Source: Erigeron canadensis
Lineage: Eukaryota; Streptophyta; Magnoliopsida; Asterales; Asteraceae
Direction: 5' to 3'
DNA: 64,000 nucleotides
NCBI RefSeq assembly: GCF_010389155.1
Contig: NC_057762.1
Location: 5,753,513 to 5,817,512 of the forward strand
Shown: piece by piece, positions 21,737-33,944 of the stretch
Numbering within the stretch: the stretch's first letter is position 1
How the letters are laid out: every line of letters starts with the position of its first letter
Program-made: the position numbers and the translations under genes
The notes under the pieces: generated by a model
Told to the model about the DNA's origin: nothing
The model's database searches: none
Seen by the model: the letters and a program-made list of their open reading frames with translations, nothing else

Positions 21737-22696
21737 TATAACATCACAATCGTAAGTTTAAGTCTATCAATACTAACAAAATTTGCAAGATTTGCACAAG
21801 TCTATTAATAACTAAAGATTTACAAAATTTGCATAACTTATTTTGAAGTTGTAATTCTAATATGTTTGATAAGAATTACTATAATTAATAATGATTAGGA
21901 TTAATAATTAGAAATAATATAAATGACATAGATAAACACATAGCAACTAAAAATTAGGAAATTAATAGCAAAATGACAAATCATACAAAATCCTACATGG
22001 CATGCTTTTACTAATGCCAAATAAGCAAAAACATATCATCTCTTAGTTATATAGAGAGATATAGTTTCTCCAAAAACTTATCGACCAATCACATTTCTCG
22101 ATTTTTTCACATTGACTTTTGTTTTTCAGTTTTGACTTTAATTTACATTTTTTTTTTCCATCACCAATTATGCACATTTTAACCAGTAATTTATATATAG
22201 TAAATTAAGAATAATAACGATTGTATATCCACTTGACCCGTTTCATTCTTAAGTATGTGATGTGTAAAATTGAGTCTTAAATTTATAAACAAGAACTACC
22301 TAATTACTGACTACTACACATTTGCGGACAATGTACCCGTTTATATATAGTATAGCTAAAAGGCAAGTCCAGGATTGAGCACAAGGACTATTATTTAGGA
22401 AAAATGTGAGTTTAATGTAATTCTAGAAGATGGGGGGTTGGTTTAATGACCCAATGTCACCTGTTTTGAAAGCAGTTAGTAAATTGAGCAAGTTAGTAAT
22501 TCTGAAGAATTAATCTGAAAGAGCTTGTTATAAACAAAAATATTAAAAGACCATCTACTTTGAATCAAATCCATAACAGTTCAGGTTGCAATTAAAATAA
22601 TTGATACAATAATCGGGCATTAAGCAAATCACTAAACAAGTTCACGTGGTACCACCAACCGCTAGCAAGTCTGTAATGGGTCAAATGGGCTTAATC
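21737..22696. other. Intergenic, AT-rich, no gene seen
   Basis: Nothing recognisable apart from short A/T runs. The fragment GTACCACCAACCG near 22650 recalls the GGTTGGTGGTACCAC blocks in the solo LTR, but it is too short to assign. Confidence 0.4.
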
Positions 22697-22922
22697 GGGC
22701 ATTTGATCCTTTTTATGGACAACGCTCTTCCAAAACTGGTCCAGGGCATGTTTATGCATGTCTGATGATTTCTTCTTTGCTTTAATAGTAGGGCTGATAG
22801 ACTGATAGTGATGATGACTTCAAATGTATGTGTATGTATTGTAGGTTTGAAGGTAATGAAAGAAGGCAACAATAATTTTTTTTTATCAATAGTGTCCTAT
22901 AGAGGTGAGAAAAGACCTTAAC
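22697..22922 (+). repeat. Dispersed duplicate, copy 2 (empty site)
   Basis: Same sequence as 20668-21236 without the MITE. The junction GCTTTAATAGTAG has a single TAA where copy 1 has two flanking the insertion. Confidence 0.8.
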
Positions 22923-23394
22923 ACCAGGCATGTGAGGGGTTTCTAACGAATCGGGTTAAAGTATGCTTGAGAAAAGAATGATACCCGGTACTTATTAGTC
23001 ATTAAAAGATCACCAACGACATTTCAAAGGAGATTAGGACGAAACTTGATTATTTGGGAAAACCTCATGAACGATTCCTACAATTAACTCAAACAATAAA
23101 CAAAATCAACCAACGAATCTAAGACACCATAAAAATGGGTGAGAAAAGAATAAATGTCGCAACAACCCTATATATATAGAATCCAGAAAGGAAGTTAAGC
23201 AATTGGTCCCTTTAGACTTCATCATTGACATATATCTTTGGTTTCTCCTCCAGCTTTGACACTTTATTGTGATCTTCTACCCTTGTTGCATACTTGTTTC
23301 CATGAAAGGTCCTACAGAATCCTCAACATAAAGAATAAGAAGAGTAAAAAAGGACCCAGGTAGGATTGTAAGACTAATTACCCGAACATTGGAC
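22923..23394. other. Downstream flank of the first SAG101-like gene; orphan exon-like frame
   Basis: On the minus strand at 23311-23212 an AG acceptor is followed by about 33 codons (TFHGNKYATRVEDHNK, then VSKLEEKPKIYVNDEV) and a stop. The composition looks coding, but I could not connect it to a gene. The rest shows nothing. Confidence 0.3.
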
Positions 23395-25428
23395 TTAATA
23401 ATACGATCTATACTCTCGGTTGTTCATGTACAAAGCAAATTGAGAAGCGTATGAAGGTCCTTTGTATTCCTTATACTCACTCCACCATTTCATCAAACTG
23501 CTTTCCTCCAAGAATATATCTGATGACACTGAGTAATTACGAATCCTACTCAAGACATAGGCCTCAAACCCCTCCAATTTCTTGACATCAACTTCAATGC
23601 TGATTGAGCTTCCGTTCTTCAGCTTTCTCATTGAAATTAACGCCTCCTCCACATGTGCCCAGAAGCAAGAATCCTCGGTAAGACTAGCAGCCTTGTTTGT
23701 CCGAGGAGTTGGACTCAAATCTTCCTTATCTTTGGTTGACCATTTTTCTAAGAGCGTATAATGGTTAGATCTATTCTCTAAGTAGTTTACGTTGCCCTTT
23801 TTGTAGTATTCAGCTATATCTAGTGGCTCGGCTAATCTTGTATAGGTTATTCCACCATAAAGCCACCGTTTACGCAAAACAGCCCCTGCTTCTTGTGGCA
23901 TTCGCTCTGTTTCTTCAACGAGTTTCTTCCAGTACTGGTACAACTTACGTTGATGCTTCAAGATATTTTGCTGTCTCTCGATTTCATCTTTGCTTCTTGG
24001 GTTCTTGTAGCTATCATAGTAACCCATTGTCGGTCTACTGCTCATCTTGTATATTTCCATCTGTACCATACTTATTTTCATATCATTTAGCTTTCTTGAA
24101 GGCTCATAAACATTCCTTCTCTTATGTATGATCCTTACTTGTTTCGCCTCAATTTTCTCAATCAAAATATTCCTGTTATTACTTTGCGTATCCACCAAAC
24201 CAACCTCCATCAGCTGCAATGTGATTCCTGCCTTCAAGGAATTCAACCCGAATTCACCGATATCTGAAACCCCACGGTACAATACCTTTTCTTTGATCAA
24301 AACCAAGTCGCTTTTATAATCGTGTGCCTGGAAGTTTTCAGTAGACAATGAGGAGGCCATGTCCTCTAGTATAGCCAAGATCGAGTCATCATCTTCAAAA
24401 CTAGTGTGTCCTCCCACTTGTGTGCAAAAAAGGTAAGTTCCAAAAGGCTTGTATACCCCACTTGATGTAAACAAACAAGGGACAACATCGGTTTTTGCGA
24501 CCACATTTAGGAAACTGGATTTCCATTTTGGGCGTTCAAAGATGGCTTGTTGTAGAGCTTCATCACCAACAAGTGGCGAACCAAACGTTATGCAAATTGG
24601 CCTTTTTGATTCAAAAGAACCATTTGATTCATTCTTATCTATGATATGATGCAACCATAACGTGAAAAGAATAGCGACATATCCTCCTACAGACTGTCCA
24701 GTGACAACCAATCGTTTCTTTATAAGCTGCAAAACAATAATTAAGTTGATCAATAAGAACAGCCACGCTTGATGAATCTAAAGGGCGGTACCCGAAAAAA
24801 TTCATGAGGGGGTAAAACTAAAAAATCCAAGGAAAAAAAAATCAAATTCCAAAAGAGGACACATTTTAAAAACCTATAGAAATTTTTTAAGATTTATAGC
24901 AAAATTTAAATTTTTATGGGGGCATTGGCCCTGATGGATCATGATATCTCTAACTAGAGCTAAAACAAAATACAAATACCTCATTTTCTTGATCTACACC
25001 CATTGAGAGATGATGTCCAAACAAGTCAACAGCAGCTTTGTTAATGCAGAATTTCGGGTTAACTTTTGTGGAAATGAATTCAACGAGTTTAACGTTTTCT
25101 GATGAAACTACATCGAACTCTCCGTGATGAAATCGTGTTATATCATCAAGGGAATAGTTGAACGCCAAAACTTGGAAACGCGAATTACTCGTGTCAAGTT
25201 TATAAGCCAACGGACTAGTCTTTAATAGTACATTATAAGCATTTTCTAGCAAATCTATGCTTCCAAGAAAATTACCATTTTCAAGTTCACTGCTAAACCT
25301 GCAAGAATATGCACATTTTTGAATCAAAAAACAAAAATCAAATGTAATAATATATGACAATGTGATCTCAAGAAAATGAGCTTAATTAATGGGATATATG
25401 TAAATGAAGCTTACATATCCTGGTTCAT
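23395..25428 (-). CDS. SAG101-like protein A (EDS1/PAD4/SAG101 family)
   Basis: Three exons: 25428-25415 (14 nt), 25298-24980 and 24726-23395, giving 554 residues. The protein begins MNQDMFSSELENG. Residues 1 to about 330 are the class-3 lipase-like domain, with the nucleophile elbow GQSVGG (S123) and a conserved TFGSPLVGD core; D191 in AKTDVVP sits at the usual acid position. From about 370 on is the EP domain: WLYGG, EPLDIAEYYKKG, a block with LLEKWS, LTEDSCFWAHVEEA, ESSLMKWWSEYKEYKG. In eudicots SAG101 pairs with EDS1 in nucleus and cytosol; the dimer binds TIR-made nucleotides and activates NRG1 helper receptors. It is first of a same-strand array of three. A decayed Harbinger element starts 361 bp upstream. 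Distinguishing SAG101 from PAD4 rests on EP-domain wording and length; Arabidopsis SAG101 has 537 residues. Confidence 0.88.
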
Positions 25429-26119
25429 GATGTTTGTTGATTGGTAGATCTTGAGGATGTGAGGACGTTTATTTGTAGACACGTATTCGGAGACAATGGA
25501 ATAAAGCTTTGAAATTGCTATGAAATTTCATGTTGATTGGTGGACGGACACACATGAATTTCTTGGCTATTGTGACTAGTTCTTCGTCGACTATAAAGTC
25601 GTTGTCGAAGTCTTTTTTATTTTATTTAAATTAAACCTTTACAATATTATAGTACTTTTGGTTTTTCGAGTTCACTGAGGCCGGTCAAGCAGTGAACTTC
25701 ACTATAAACTGCAAGTATCAAAGTACATATTTATGGATGAAGAAAACGAAATTAAACTCTATTAATATATAATAACGACATTCTGTTAGGGGAGAGAGTG
25801 GTCACGGGGAAGCGGGGCCGCGCGGGCACACCGCCGCCGGCGGTTCACCGCAGGAGAGAAGAAAAAATGGGGGAAGAGAAGAGAGAGAAAGGAGGGAAGA
25901 GAGAGGAAGGCTGTGATTGGCTGGTCAAAACGCGTGGGCCCTCCATCAACGGGTCTCACGACCGTTAATTTTAAAAAAAATTATTTTATTTAATCTTTTA
26001 CTCTATAAAACCAACATCACTTCACCATTTTTATACAACAAAACACCATTTTTCTTCATTTTCTTTCCTCTTTCTTTCAAATTATATACCAAAACTCTAT
26101 CCCTTTTATAAAAAAAAAA

Positions 26120-27378
26120 ATGTCATCCGATTCTTCTTCGTCGGAGGATTTAAATTATCCTACTTCTTCCGACGAATCCACGGTTAGTTCTTTGCAATTT
26201 TTGCTTAAAGCACATAAATATCTTCAAGATACCGCAAGTTCTAGTGAATTCCGATCCCGTCAAAGTATAGATCGTCGTCGTGATATTGGTCTTCAAACTC
26301 TAATGAACGATTGGTTTGTTGAAGAACCAAAGTATGACGAAGCTTATTTTCGTTACAAGTTTCGTATGGATAAAAGTATGTTTTTATCCATAGTAGACGA
26401 CATTGAAGCAAACTTCCCATATTTTCAAGAAGGATACGACGCCCGAGGCAAGAGAAGTTTCACGGCCATACAAAAAATATCACATCGGCCGTATGACAAC
26501 TCGCAACGGGCAATGTGCCCGATGAGTATGACGAGTACTTATGCATGGCCGCAAGAACTGCACGTGAATGTCTTGATCTTTTTTGTGATGCCATCATTAA
26601 GTTGTATGACCGAGAGTACCTACGTAGGCTGACTCACACGATGTTGCACGCATATTCGAGGCCCATGAGGCTAAGCACCACATTCCCGGCATGCTTGGTA
26701 GCATCCATTGTACCCATCTCGAATGGAGGAATTGTCCTAGGAGGTTAAGAGGGCAATATACGAGAGGTGATTATGGTGTGCCTACTATTATGCTTGAGAT
26801 TACGGCGTCACAGGATTTGTGGATTTGACATGCCTTTTTTAGAACGCCGGGGTCAAACAATGATCTTAATGTGTTGAATCAATCCGATTTGTATCTTCAG
26901 GAGATACAAGGAACGACTACAGATAGTTCGTTTTCTGTGAATGGACGCGATTACAAACGCGACTACCATCTTACCGATGGAATCTACAACAAGTGGGCGA
27001 CCTTAGTTAAAGCATACCCGTATCCTACCGACCCAAAGGAAAAGAAATTCAAGAGGTTACAAGAGGCAGCAAGAAAAGATGTGGAGCGCACATTCGGTGT
27101 GCTTAAAGAAAAAATGGAAGATTCTCATTCGACCTCTCCGGCCTATGACCAAAGAGAAAATTGGTCAATATGTCTATGTGGTGTCTATTTTGCATTACAT
27201 GATCATAAAGCGCGATGGTATGACGATATCACCGGTTCATATCATGGATCCGCCGGTAGAAGCAGTGTATAACGGTGATGCATTCGAGGAGATACAAGAT
27301 GAGGATGTCCATGATTGTCTTCGATTCGACCTCACGGAGTATGTCGCGGCTCAATATTTGCCATATCTTAATGAGTAG
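26120..27378 (+). pseudogene. PIF/Harbinger (HARBI1-like) DDE nuclease, inactivated
   Basis: The frame opens at 26120 with an acidic, Ser-rich N-terminus and reads MNDWFVEEPKYDEAYFRYKF. Near 26450-26520 it shifts frame into DEYLCMAARTARECLDLFCD, shifts again near 26635, and hits an in-frame TGA near 26826 in the conserved DLWIWHAFF block. It ends with VNGRDYKRDYHLTDGIYNKW, KAYPYPTDPKEKKFKRLQEA and ARKDVERTFGVLKEK, followed by another shift. The ordered blocks are those of the plant Harbinger transposase that cuts and joins DNA with a DDE triad. Several shifts and a stop mean this copy cannot make the enzyme. Confidence 0.85.
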
Positions 27379-27497
27379 TTTTTTTAGTATGTCGTAATGT
27401 TTTAATTTTTAAGTATGTCGTAATGTTTATTTTTTTAAGCAAGTCGTTTTTTTTAGTATGTTGTAATGTGTTTTTAATATTTTTAATAAGGGGAAGA

Positions 27498-27658
27498 GAA
27501 TATGAGGCTGTTAGACACCTAAATTGGGTGAAAAACCCCTCACATACCTTTTTTTAAACCATAAAAATCATGGGGGGCCAAACATTTATTCAAAATATTA
27601 AAATATTGGTATGTGAGGGGTTTTTCATCCAAGTTGGGTGCATAACAGCCCCATACTC
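27498..27658. mobile_element. 161-bp MITE nested in the Harbinger element
   Basis: Long inverted ends: GAATATGAGGCTGTTA at the left matches GAGTATGGGGCTGTTA read from the right. They continue into GGGTGAAAAACCCCTCACAT and its counterpart, so about 50 bp of each end pair. No clear target duplication. Confidence 0.7.
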
Positions 27659-28653
27659 ACTTTTCTCTTTTAATAAAATGTGATGTTTTATGAATGTTTA
27701 ATGTTGTTATTTTATATAGTTTTTAAAATTATATAGTATTAAAAATAAATGAAAAAGAAATAAAATAGTATTAAAAATAAATGAAAAAGAAATGATGAGG
27801 TGGAGATTGGAGAAAAATGGGAGAAGATTGGGGAAAAGTGAGGTGTCAAAATTTGATTGGTTAGTGTTGGGGGAAGAAGGGTGACCACTCCCTCCCCCTT
27901 TATCAATCAAAAAGATATAAATGAAACTCACATATGTAATTGATTTGTCAATCGAAATTAAACCCATATGAGCTGTCACGTGCAAATTTTTAATTATTCG
28001 GTCATAGTCAGTTGGACATTGTTACCAAATTCGTGCATATATACAATATTGATTCTGAAACTCCATACATATTATAATATTTCGCTTTTAGCTACTTACA
28101 TTTTAGTGCATTTATCCCTTAATTGTATCTCTATCAAAATTTCATATACATGTAGAGAGGATTATTAGTTGTTATTGACCATCGTAAAGGTAGCTTTTGA
28201 CATCTCCTAACCAGTTGCTCTAATTGGCGATGCCTTTAGTACTCATTTTATTGTTAATGAGAATTCGTTCATATTCAATGTTTGATAATTTGATGTTGTT
28301 TGGTGGACATATATCAACATTATTTTGATTTGGTAATGGTATTGATAAAAAAATTACAACTTACAATTTCAAATAAATTTTATAATTATTTCAGACAAAC
28401 ATACCATATAAAATAGAAACGTCATGTAAAATATACTATATCATATATATAATTTACTCTTATATTTATTTTATTTATTGTTGGTGTGAAATTGACACCA
28501 GATCGATAAATTCTATCAAATTATGTGTGTCAATTTGTTATGTCTTCAATTTTGATATTAGTGTGGTGGTGGTGGTGACTATCTTATGAATTTCAGCGTC
28601 AGTGTGATAACTACCAATTAGATTTATTCGACACAAAAATTAATTTATATATA

Positions 28654-29053
28654 CGAGAGCAAGTACTCGTGCGTTGTGGCGGTGAGATGGTCAGGATGAT
28701 AGGTCATAGAGTGTTATAGGTCATAAAAAGTGATATGTCATAGAGTGTTATAGCCGAATGCTTTAGCCGTACGGGCTCCATTCTCGGATTTAAAAGTTCG
28801 TCGAAAGTATATCGAATAACATCTCTAATGAAAGAGCATGAAATTTTAAGAACACCCATATAATTTTATAATTTATCGATGTACGGTTTTTGAGATAAAA
28901 GATTTTGAAAAAATTAGAGGAATAAAATGATTTATGGAGGAGAGAGAAAGTTGTAGGTATTGATGTATGATACATCATGTATTATCATGTATACATTGTT
29001 GAAATTGAATGTTGAAAGTTGAAAAGTGGATTTGCTTTATAATATAGTATAGA
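28654..29053 (-). mobile_element. Helitron-like non-autonomous element, copy 1
   Basis: On the minus strand it starts TCTATACTATATTATAAAGC and ends with CAACGCACGAGTACTTGC and CTCTCG. The whole length matches 56118-56562 (opposite strand), including the TCAAAAACCGTACATCGAT segment. The start and the GC-rich 3' segment recall plant Helitron ends, but the last bases are not a clean CTRR. The iterated GATAGGTCATAGAGTG block lies near its 3' end. Confidence 0.55.
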
Positions 29054-29120
29054 TATACATTGTTGAAATTGAATGTTGAAAGTTGAAAAGTGGATTTGTT
29101 TTATAACATAGTGTGGAGTT
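28997..29120. repeat. 64-bp tandem duplication at the end of the Helitron-like element
   Basis: TGTTGAAATTGAATGTTGAA occurs at 28997 and again at 29061, followed by the same 45 bases with few changes. The duplication covers the element's 5' terminal region and suggests slippage or two staggered insertions. Confidence 0.7.
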
Positions 29121-31982
29121 CAGAGTAGAGTTTTGCTGTTATTGTAGTTATTAATGTGATTGGCTCGTGTTCTCAAAAGTTGAATGCAGTGTGGAGTTCA
29201 CAATCGTTACTGAGTTTAATTATCAACTTTTTCATCTTGCATATTGCTCTCCAAATTCGGTAATATCTCATATCACTTGTCAGCTGTAAATTCTAATTGT
29301 CCTGCTTAATTAGTCTATGCTTATATATTTTTACGCTTAATTCCTGGAGATTATCTGTGTATGCTTAATTCCGTGATCGCTTAATTCTGTGATTTGCATA
29401 TTATTGATTTTCATATTGTGTATGCTTATTAGTTTTGGTAGAGTTTGATTAACTTGTTTGAATTGAGGTGGAAAATTGGCTGGTTGTTTGGCACAAATTG
29501 TGGTTGAAAGATAGATTGCACACAATCCCTTTGATTAAATGTCTAACTGAAAATCTATATATGTTTGTGTGCTAGATAGTTTGCTGGTAGTAATGGTTTG
29601 TCAGCCCATATTACTAAGTCATTGGTCTAGTTTGGACCTTTACACGTTTAGTCTTATCTTGCTCAGATTTTACTTAGCTAGGATTTTTGTTTTTGCTCAG
29701 ATTTTCGCATGCTCAGTCTTTCATTCCATTTAATGAAGTCATTAGCTAAGTCTTCAATTAGTATAGCTTGCAGGTTCATCTCCTAAGTCCTTACCAATTC
29801 ACCTAGTCCAAACACTTGTTTCTTTGACTCATTATCTGCTTAGTTTTACCTTATTAATCGCTCGGTCCTTTACATACTTAACCGGGCCGATTTTACTCGG
29901 CCTAAACCACCCGCTGCTGGAGACAAGGGGGGTTGGGTGGTACCTAGCCTCCCCAATAGGCGCAAATGCCGAATATTTATCGAGGTTTACATAGTATGAT
30001 CCCTTCAATGAGTCAAAAAGGCGTATCCTGGCTCCTCCTATCTGCTCAGCTTAGTCTTTCTGCATGGTCCATCTTTACTTAGTGTTGAACTGTTTATTTT
30101 GATCAGACATTTTTGCTTGACCCCAATTTGGTTGCGAACTGATGAATTTGCTACTTTTGTTAATTATGTACAAACTCAGGTGTCTATTACTCTATGTGAG
30201 CATACAAAGTTTCTAACTAAGTTGTTTAAGGCTCTAATTCAGTAGTTTATATTTTCTACTCTGTAGTGTTTTGTTTGTTTTTGAGTTTCTGTATGATGTT
30301 TCTTGTTTGGTACCACTTTGCTTGTATTCTAGATAATTGCTCAATTAGCATGATATTAGTTTAGTATATTTGTTAGTGTTGTCAAAAGGAGCATTCACTA
30401 GTTCTGATTTAACTAAGATGCCATTTGTTCATCAAGTTGTAAAAGGGATTTGTCTGAACTTAGTAGTTTACATTTCCTCAAGGTATATTCATTTTGCTAG
30501 TTGGTTGAACTCATTAGTTGCAGGTAATACATACGTGCAATTTGTTAGTCTCAAGTCTTTTACCTTGCGAAATCATTATTTTCTTGCATGAGTAATTTGT
30601 TAGTTTTGTTTGTAATATAGCTTGGCGATTTGTTCAGCTGTTTAGTTTTCATTGATCATTAGGTGGTTTGTAGTTCAAAGTTTTTATGTGTATTTCTTTT
30701 GTCTAGCTCAGTATGTGATTTTAAAAGTGTTAGTTCAAAGTGTTTGTTTAAATCTGCCCAATAAGTAGACTTAAAGAAGATTTAGATCAATTTGGTTTTA
30801 ATTCTTGAATACTGTATTTTGTTTAAATGATAGCTTTTAGTCCCTGGAAATTTACACAAATTTTTCCTTGCACAGCTTTTTCTCTGCAAAGGTACTTTGA
30901 CAACTTTTTTCCTGTGCAAATCCAGTTTTTTAAGAGCAAATCCGTTCTCATTTACAGAACTTTTTTCCTATGCAAATCAAAAAAAAATTACTGTGCAAAT
31001 CCAATTTTTTCTGTGCAGATTCATTCCAAGTCATTTACACTTTTTTTTCTTGTGCAAATCCATTCTAAGTCATTTGCAAAGTTTTTTTTCCTCTGCGAAA
31101 GTTGTTTGCTGAAATGGACTGTGCAAATATTATTTAACTCAGTCACACAGGTATTTTTGGGTTTAATCATAGGATCATCAATGAACTTTTCTTTTTTCAC
31201 ATGGTTGCACCATAAACCTTTCTATTGATATATGTTCCTTATAAACCTTTTAAATTTGTATATGGCTAAATTTATGTGACCTGATGTCCTGTAAATCTAT
31301 AATAGCAGGTTAAGCTTTCTTTTATCTACAAAAATTTATAAATTCCTGTATCTCTTTCCTCTCATACTTGCTTCTTTCTCATCCATGTATCATTATCATC
31401 AATTTCCAAACATAAAAAAATGTTAGTTTTTGAAATGTAAATAAGCATGCTTCAAATTTCCGTAGTCAATCCTTTTTTGGAAATATCGTTAGCAGGTCTC
31501 ATTACCCGTCATTGTAACCAAATAACTTATTCACTTATAAAATTTATAACCAAGTGCATGCAGATATTTGAGGCCAGAATTGTGATCCAATTGCCAAATT
31601 AACTAATCCATATGAATATAATAAAGCATTTACTCTACTCGAATTTAAAGATCAAGAAGTTTAATTAGCATGCTTCCATGTCAACCTATCTTCCCCACTC
31701 AATTTATTTGAAACTATCACACAAACACCCCTCTCCTACACCTACGTCCAACATCCATCACCACAGAACAATGCCAAAAACAACCCGAATAAACAAATAA
31801 AAGAAGTCGACACAAATCTATTTTTAGAAAAATCAAAATAACATGAAAAATCTAATGATAAGAAGAATCAAAAACACAAATACAAAAAACCTCACAATAA
31901 TAAGAAAAATCAAAAAGACAAATCGAAAAAAAAAAAACAAATCCACTTTTTACTTGCCTAATTCATACATGAACAATTGGAC
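29121..31982. other. Long gene-free stretch between SAG101-like genes A and B
   Basis: No credible coding frame. It contains many short TTAGT/CTTAG motifs at about 29560-30700, a GC-richer patch at 29880-30010 (GGCCGATTTTACTCGGCC is a short inverted repeat), and a decayed array of T-runs followed by GTGCAAATCCA at 30855-31110. These look like ageing repeats; none could be assigned to a family. Confidence 0.45.
30855..31115 (+). repeat. Decayed array of T-run + GTGCAAATCCA units
   Basis: Six or more irregular units combine a run of 5-8 T, CCTGTGCAAATCCA (or CTATGCAAATCA) and sometimes CATTCTAAGTCATTTGCAAAG or CATTCCAAGTCATTTACAC. Spacing varies, so it is a degenerate minisatellite rather than a clean tandem array. 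Confidence 0.5.
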
Positions 31983-33843
31983 TTAACGATACGATTTGTA
32001 GTCTCTGTTGTTCATGTACAAAGAAAATTGAGAAACGTATGAAGTTCCTTTGTATTCCTTGTACTCACTCCACCATTTCATCAAACTGCTTTCCTCCAAG
32101 AATATATCTGATGACACCGAGTAATTTTGAATCCCACGCATGACATAGGCCTCAAAAAGCTCTAATTCCTTGATGTCAACTTCAATGCTGATTGAACTTC
32201 CGTTCTTCAGCTTTCTCAATGATATTAACGCTTCCTCTACATGTGCCCAGAAGCAAGAATCCTCGGTAAGACTAGCAGCCTTGTTTGTACGAGCAGTTGG
32301 ACTCAAAGCTTCCTTCTCTTTATTTGACCACTTTTCTAAAAGTTTATAATGGTTAGATCTATTCTCTATGTAGTTTGCATTGCCCTTTTTATAGTATTCA
32401 GCTATGTCTAGTGGCTCGACTAACCTTCTATAGTTCATTCCACCATAAAGCCAAGTCAGCCAACTGTTATGCGAATTAGCATCTTCTTCTTGAGGCATTC
32501 GTTCCTTTTCTTCAACAAGATTCTTCCAGTACTGATTTAGCTTACGTTGATGCATCAAGATAACTTGCTGTCTCTCGATTTCATCTTTGCTTCTTGGGTT
32601 CTTGTAGCTATCATAGTAACCCATTGTCGGTTTACTGCTCTTCTTGTATCTTTCCATACATACCATACTTATCTTCATATCATTTAGCTTCCTTTTAGGC
32701 TCATAAACATTCCTTCTCTTATGTATAATCCTTGCTTGTTTCGCCTCAATTTTCTCAATCAAAACATTCCTGTTATTACTTTGCGTATCCACCAAACCAA
32801 CCTCCATCAGCTGCAATGTGATTCCTGCCTTCAACGAATTGAACCCGAATTCACCGATATCTGAAACCCCACGGTACAATACCTTTTCTTGGATCAAAAT
32901 TAATTCGCTCTTATAATCGTGTGCCTGAAAGTTCCCAGTAGACAACGTGGAATTCATGTCCTCTAGTACTGCCAAGATTGAATCATCATCTTTAAAACTA
33001 GTGTATCCTCCCACTTGTGTGCAAAATTGATAGGTTCCAAAAGGCTTGTACTCCCCACTCGATGAGAACAAGCAAGGAACAGGATCGGTTTTTGAAACCA
33101 CATTTAGAAAACTGGAATTCCACTTTGGGCGTTCATAGATCGCCTGTTGAAGAGCTTCATCACCAACAAGTGGCGAACCAAAAGTTATGCAAATTGGTCT
33201 TTTTGTTTTATAAGAATCATTTGATTCATTCTTATCTATGACATGATGCAACCATAACGTGAAAAGAATGGAGACATATCCCCCAACAGACTGTCCAGTG
33301 ACAACCAACGGCTTCTTTATAAGCTGCAAAACAATAATTAAGCTTATAGTTAAGGACAATTACCACACTTGTTCATGATCTCAAGAGCTACTACAAAATA
33401 CAAATTAAATACCTCAGTTATTTGCTTTTGACTGATTGAAAGATGTCCAAACAAGTCAACAGCAGCTTTGTTAATGCAGAATTTCGGGTTCACTTTTGTG
33501 GAAATAAATTCAACGAGTTTATGGTTTTCTGATGAAACCAAATTAAACTCTCCGTGATGAAATCGTGTTATATCATCAAGGGAAGAGTTGAAAGCCAAAA
33601 CTTGTTTACCACACAGAATTGTGTGAAGCTTATAAGCTAACGGACTAGTCTTCAAAAGTGCATTATAAGCATTTTCAAGCAAATCTATGCTACCAAGAAA
33701 TTTACCACTTTCAAGTTCACTGCTAAACCTGCAAGAATATGTTTTTGGAATAAAAAACAAAATTAAAATCTTTTAATATATGACATTGTGTCAAGAAAAT
33801 GAGCTTAATGGGATGTAAATGAAGCTTACATATCTTGATTCAT
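31983..33843 (-). CDS. SAG101-like protein B (EDS1/PAD4/SAG101 family)
   Basis: Exons 33843-33830 (14 nt), 33728-33413 and 33323-31983, giving 556 residues, start MNQDMFSSELESG. This is the closest relative of copy A. The lipase-like domain keeps the serine elbow GQSVGG (S122) and the acid residue in SKTDPVP, but the GGH that follows the acid in A and C is GGY here (CTQVGGYTSF). In the EP domain the stretch before WLYGG reads DANSHNSWLT, where A and C have a basic GA(V/K)LRKR, so this loop has been replaced and lengthened by three residues. The rest of the EP domain (EPLDIAEYYKKG, LTEDSCFWAHVEEA, SSLMKWWSEYKEYKG) is intact. About 150 bp of upstream sequence is also shared with A. Open throughout, so probably functional. 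Confidence 0.88.
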
Positions 33844-33944
33844 GTTGTTTGTTGATTTGTCTTGACGAGTTAAAGAAGTTTATTTGTAGAATTGTAAACA
33901 CGTTTAAATTGCTATGCAATTTCATGTTGATTGATGGACGGACA

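Larger units (their letters stand above)
25789..27899 (+). mobile_element. Decayed PIF/Harbinger DNA transposon
   Basis: Terminal inverted repeats GGGGAGAGAGTGGTCAC (25789) and GTGACCACTCCCTCCCC (from 27881). TTA lies at 25786-25788 and at 27900-27902, so the target duplication is TTA if one base of slop at the end is allowed. Between them is a broken HARBI1-type nuclease gene (26120-27378) and a nested 161-bp MITE (27498-27658). The GC-rich block at 25800-25850 is subterminal. Confidence 0.8.
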
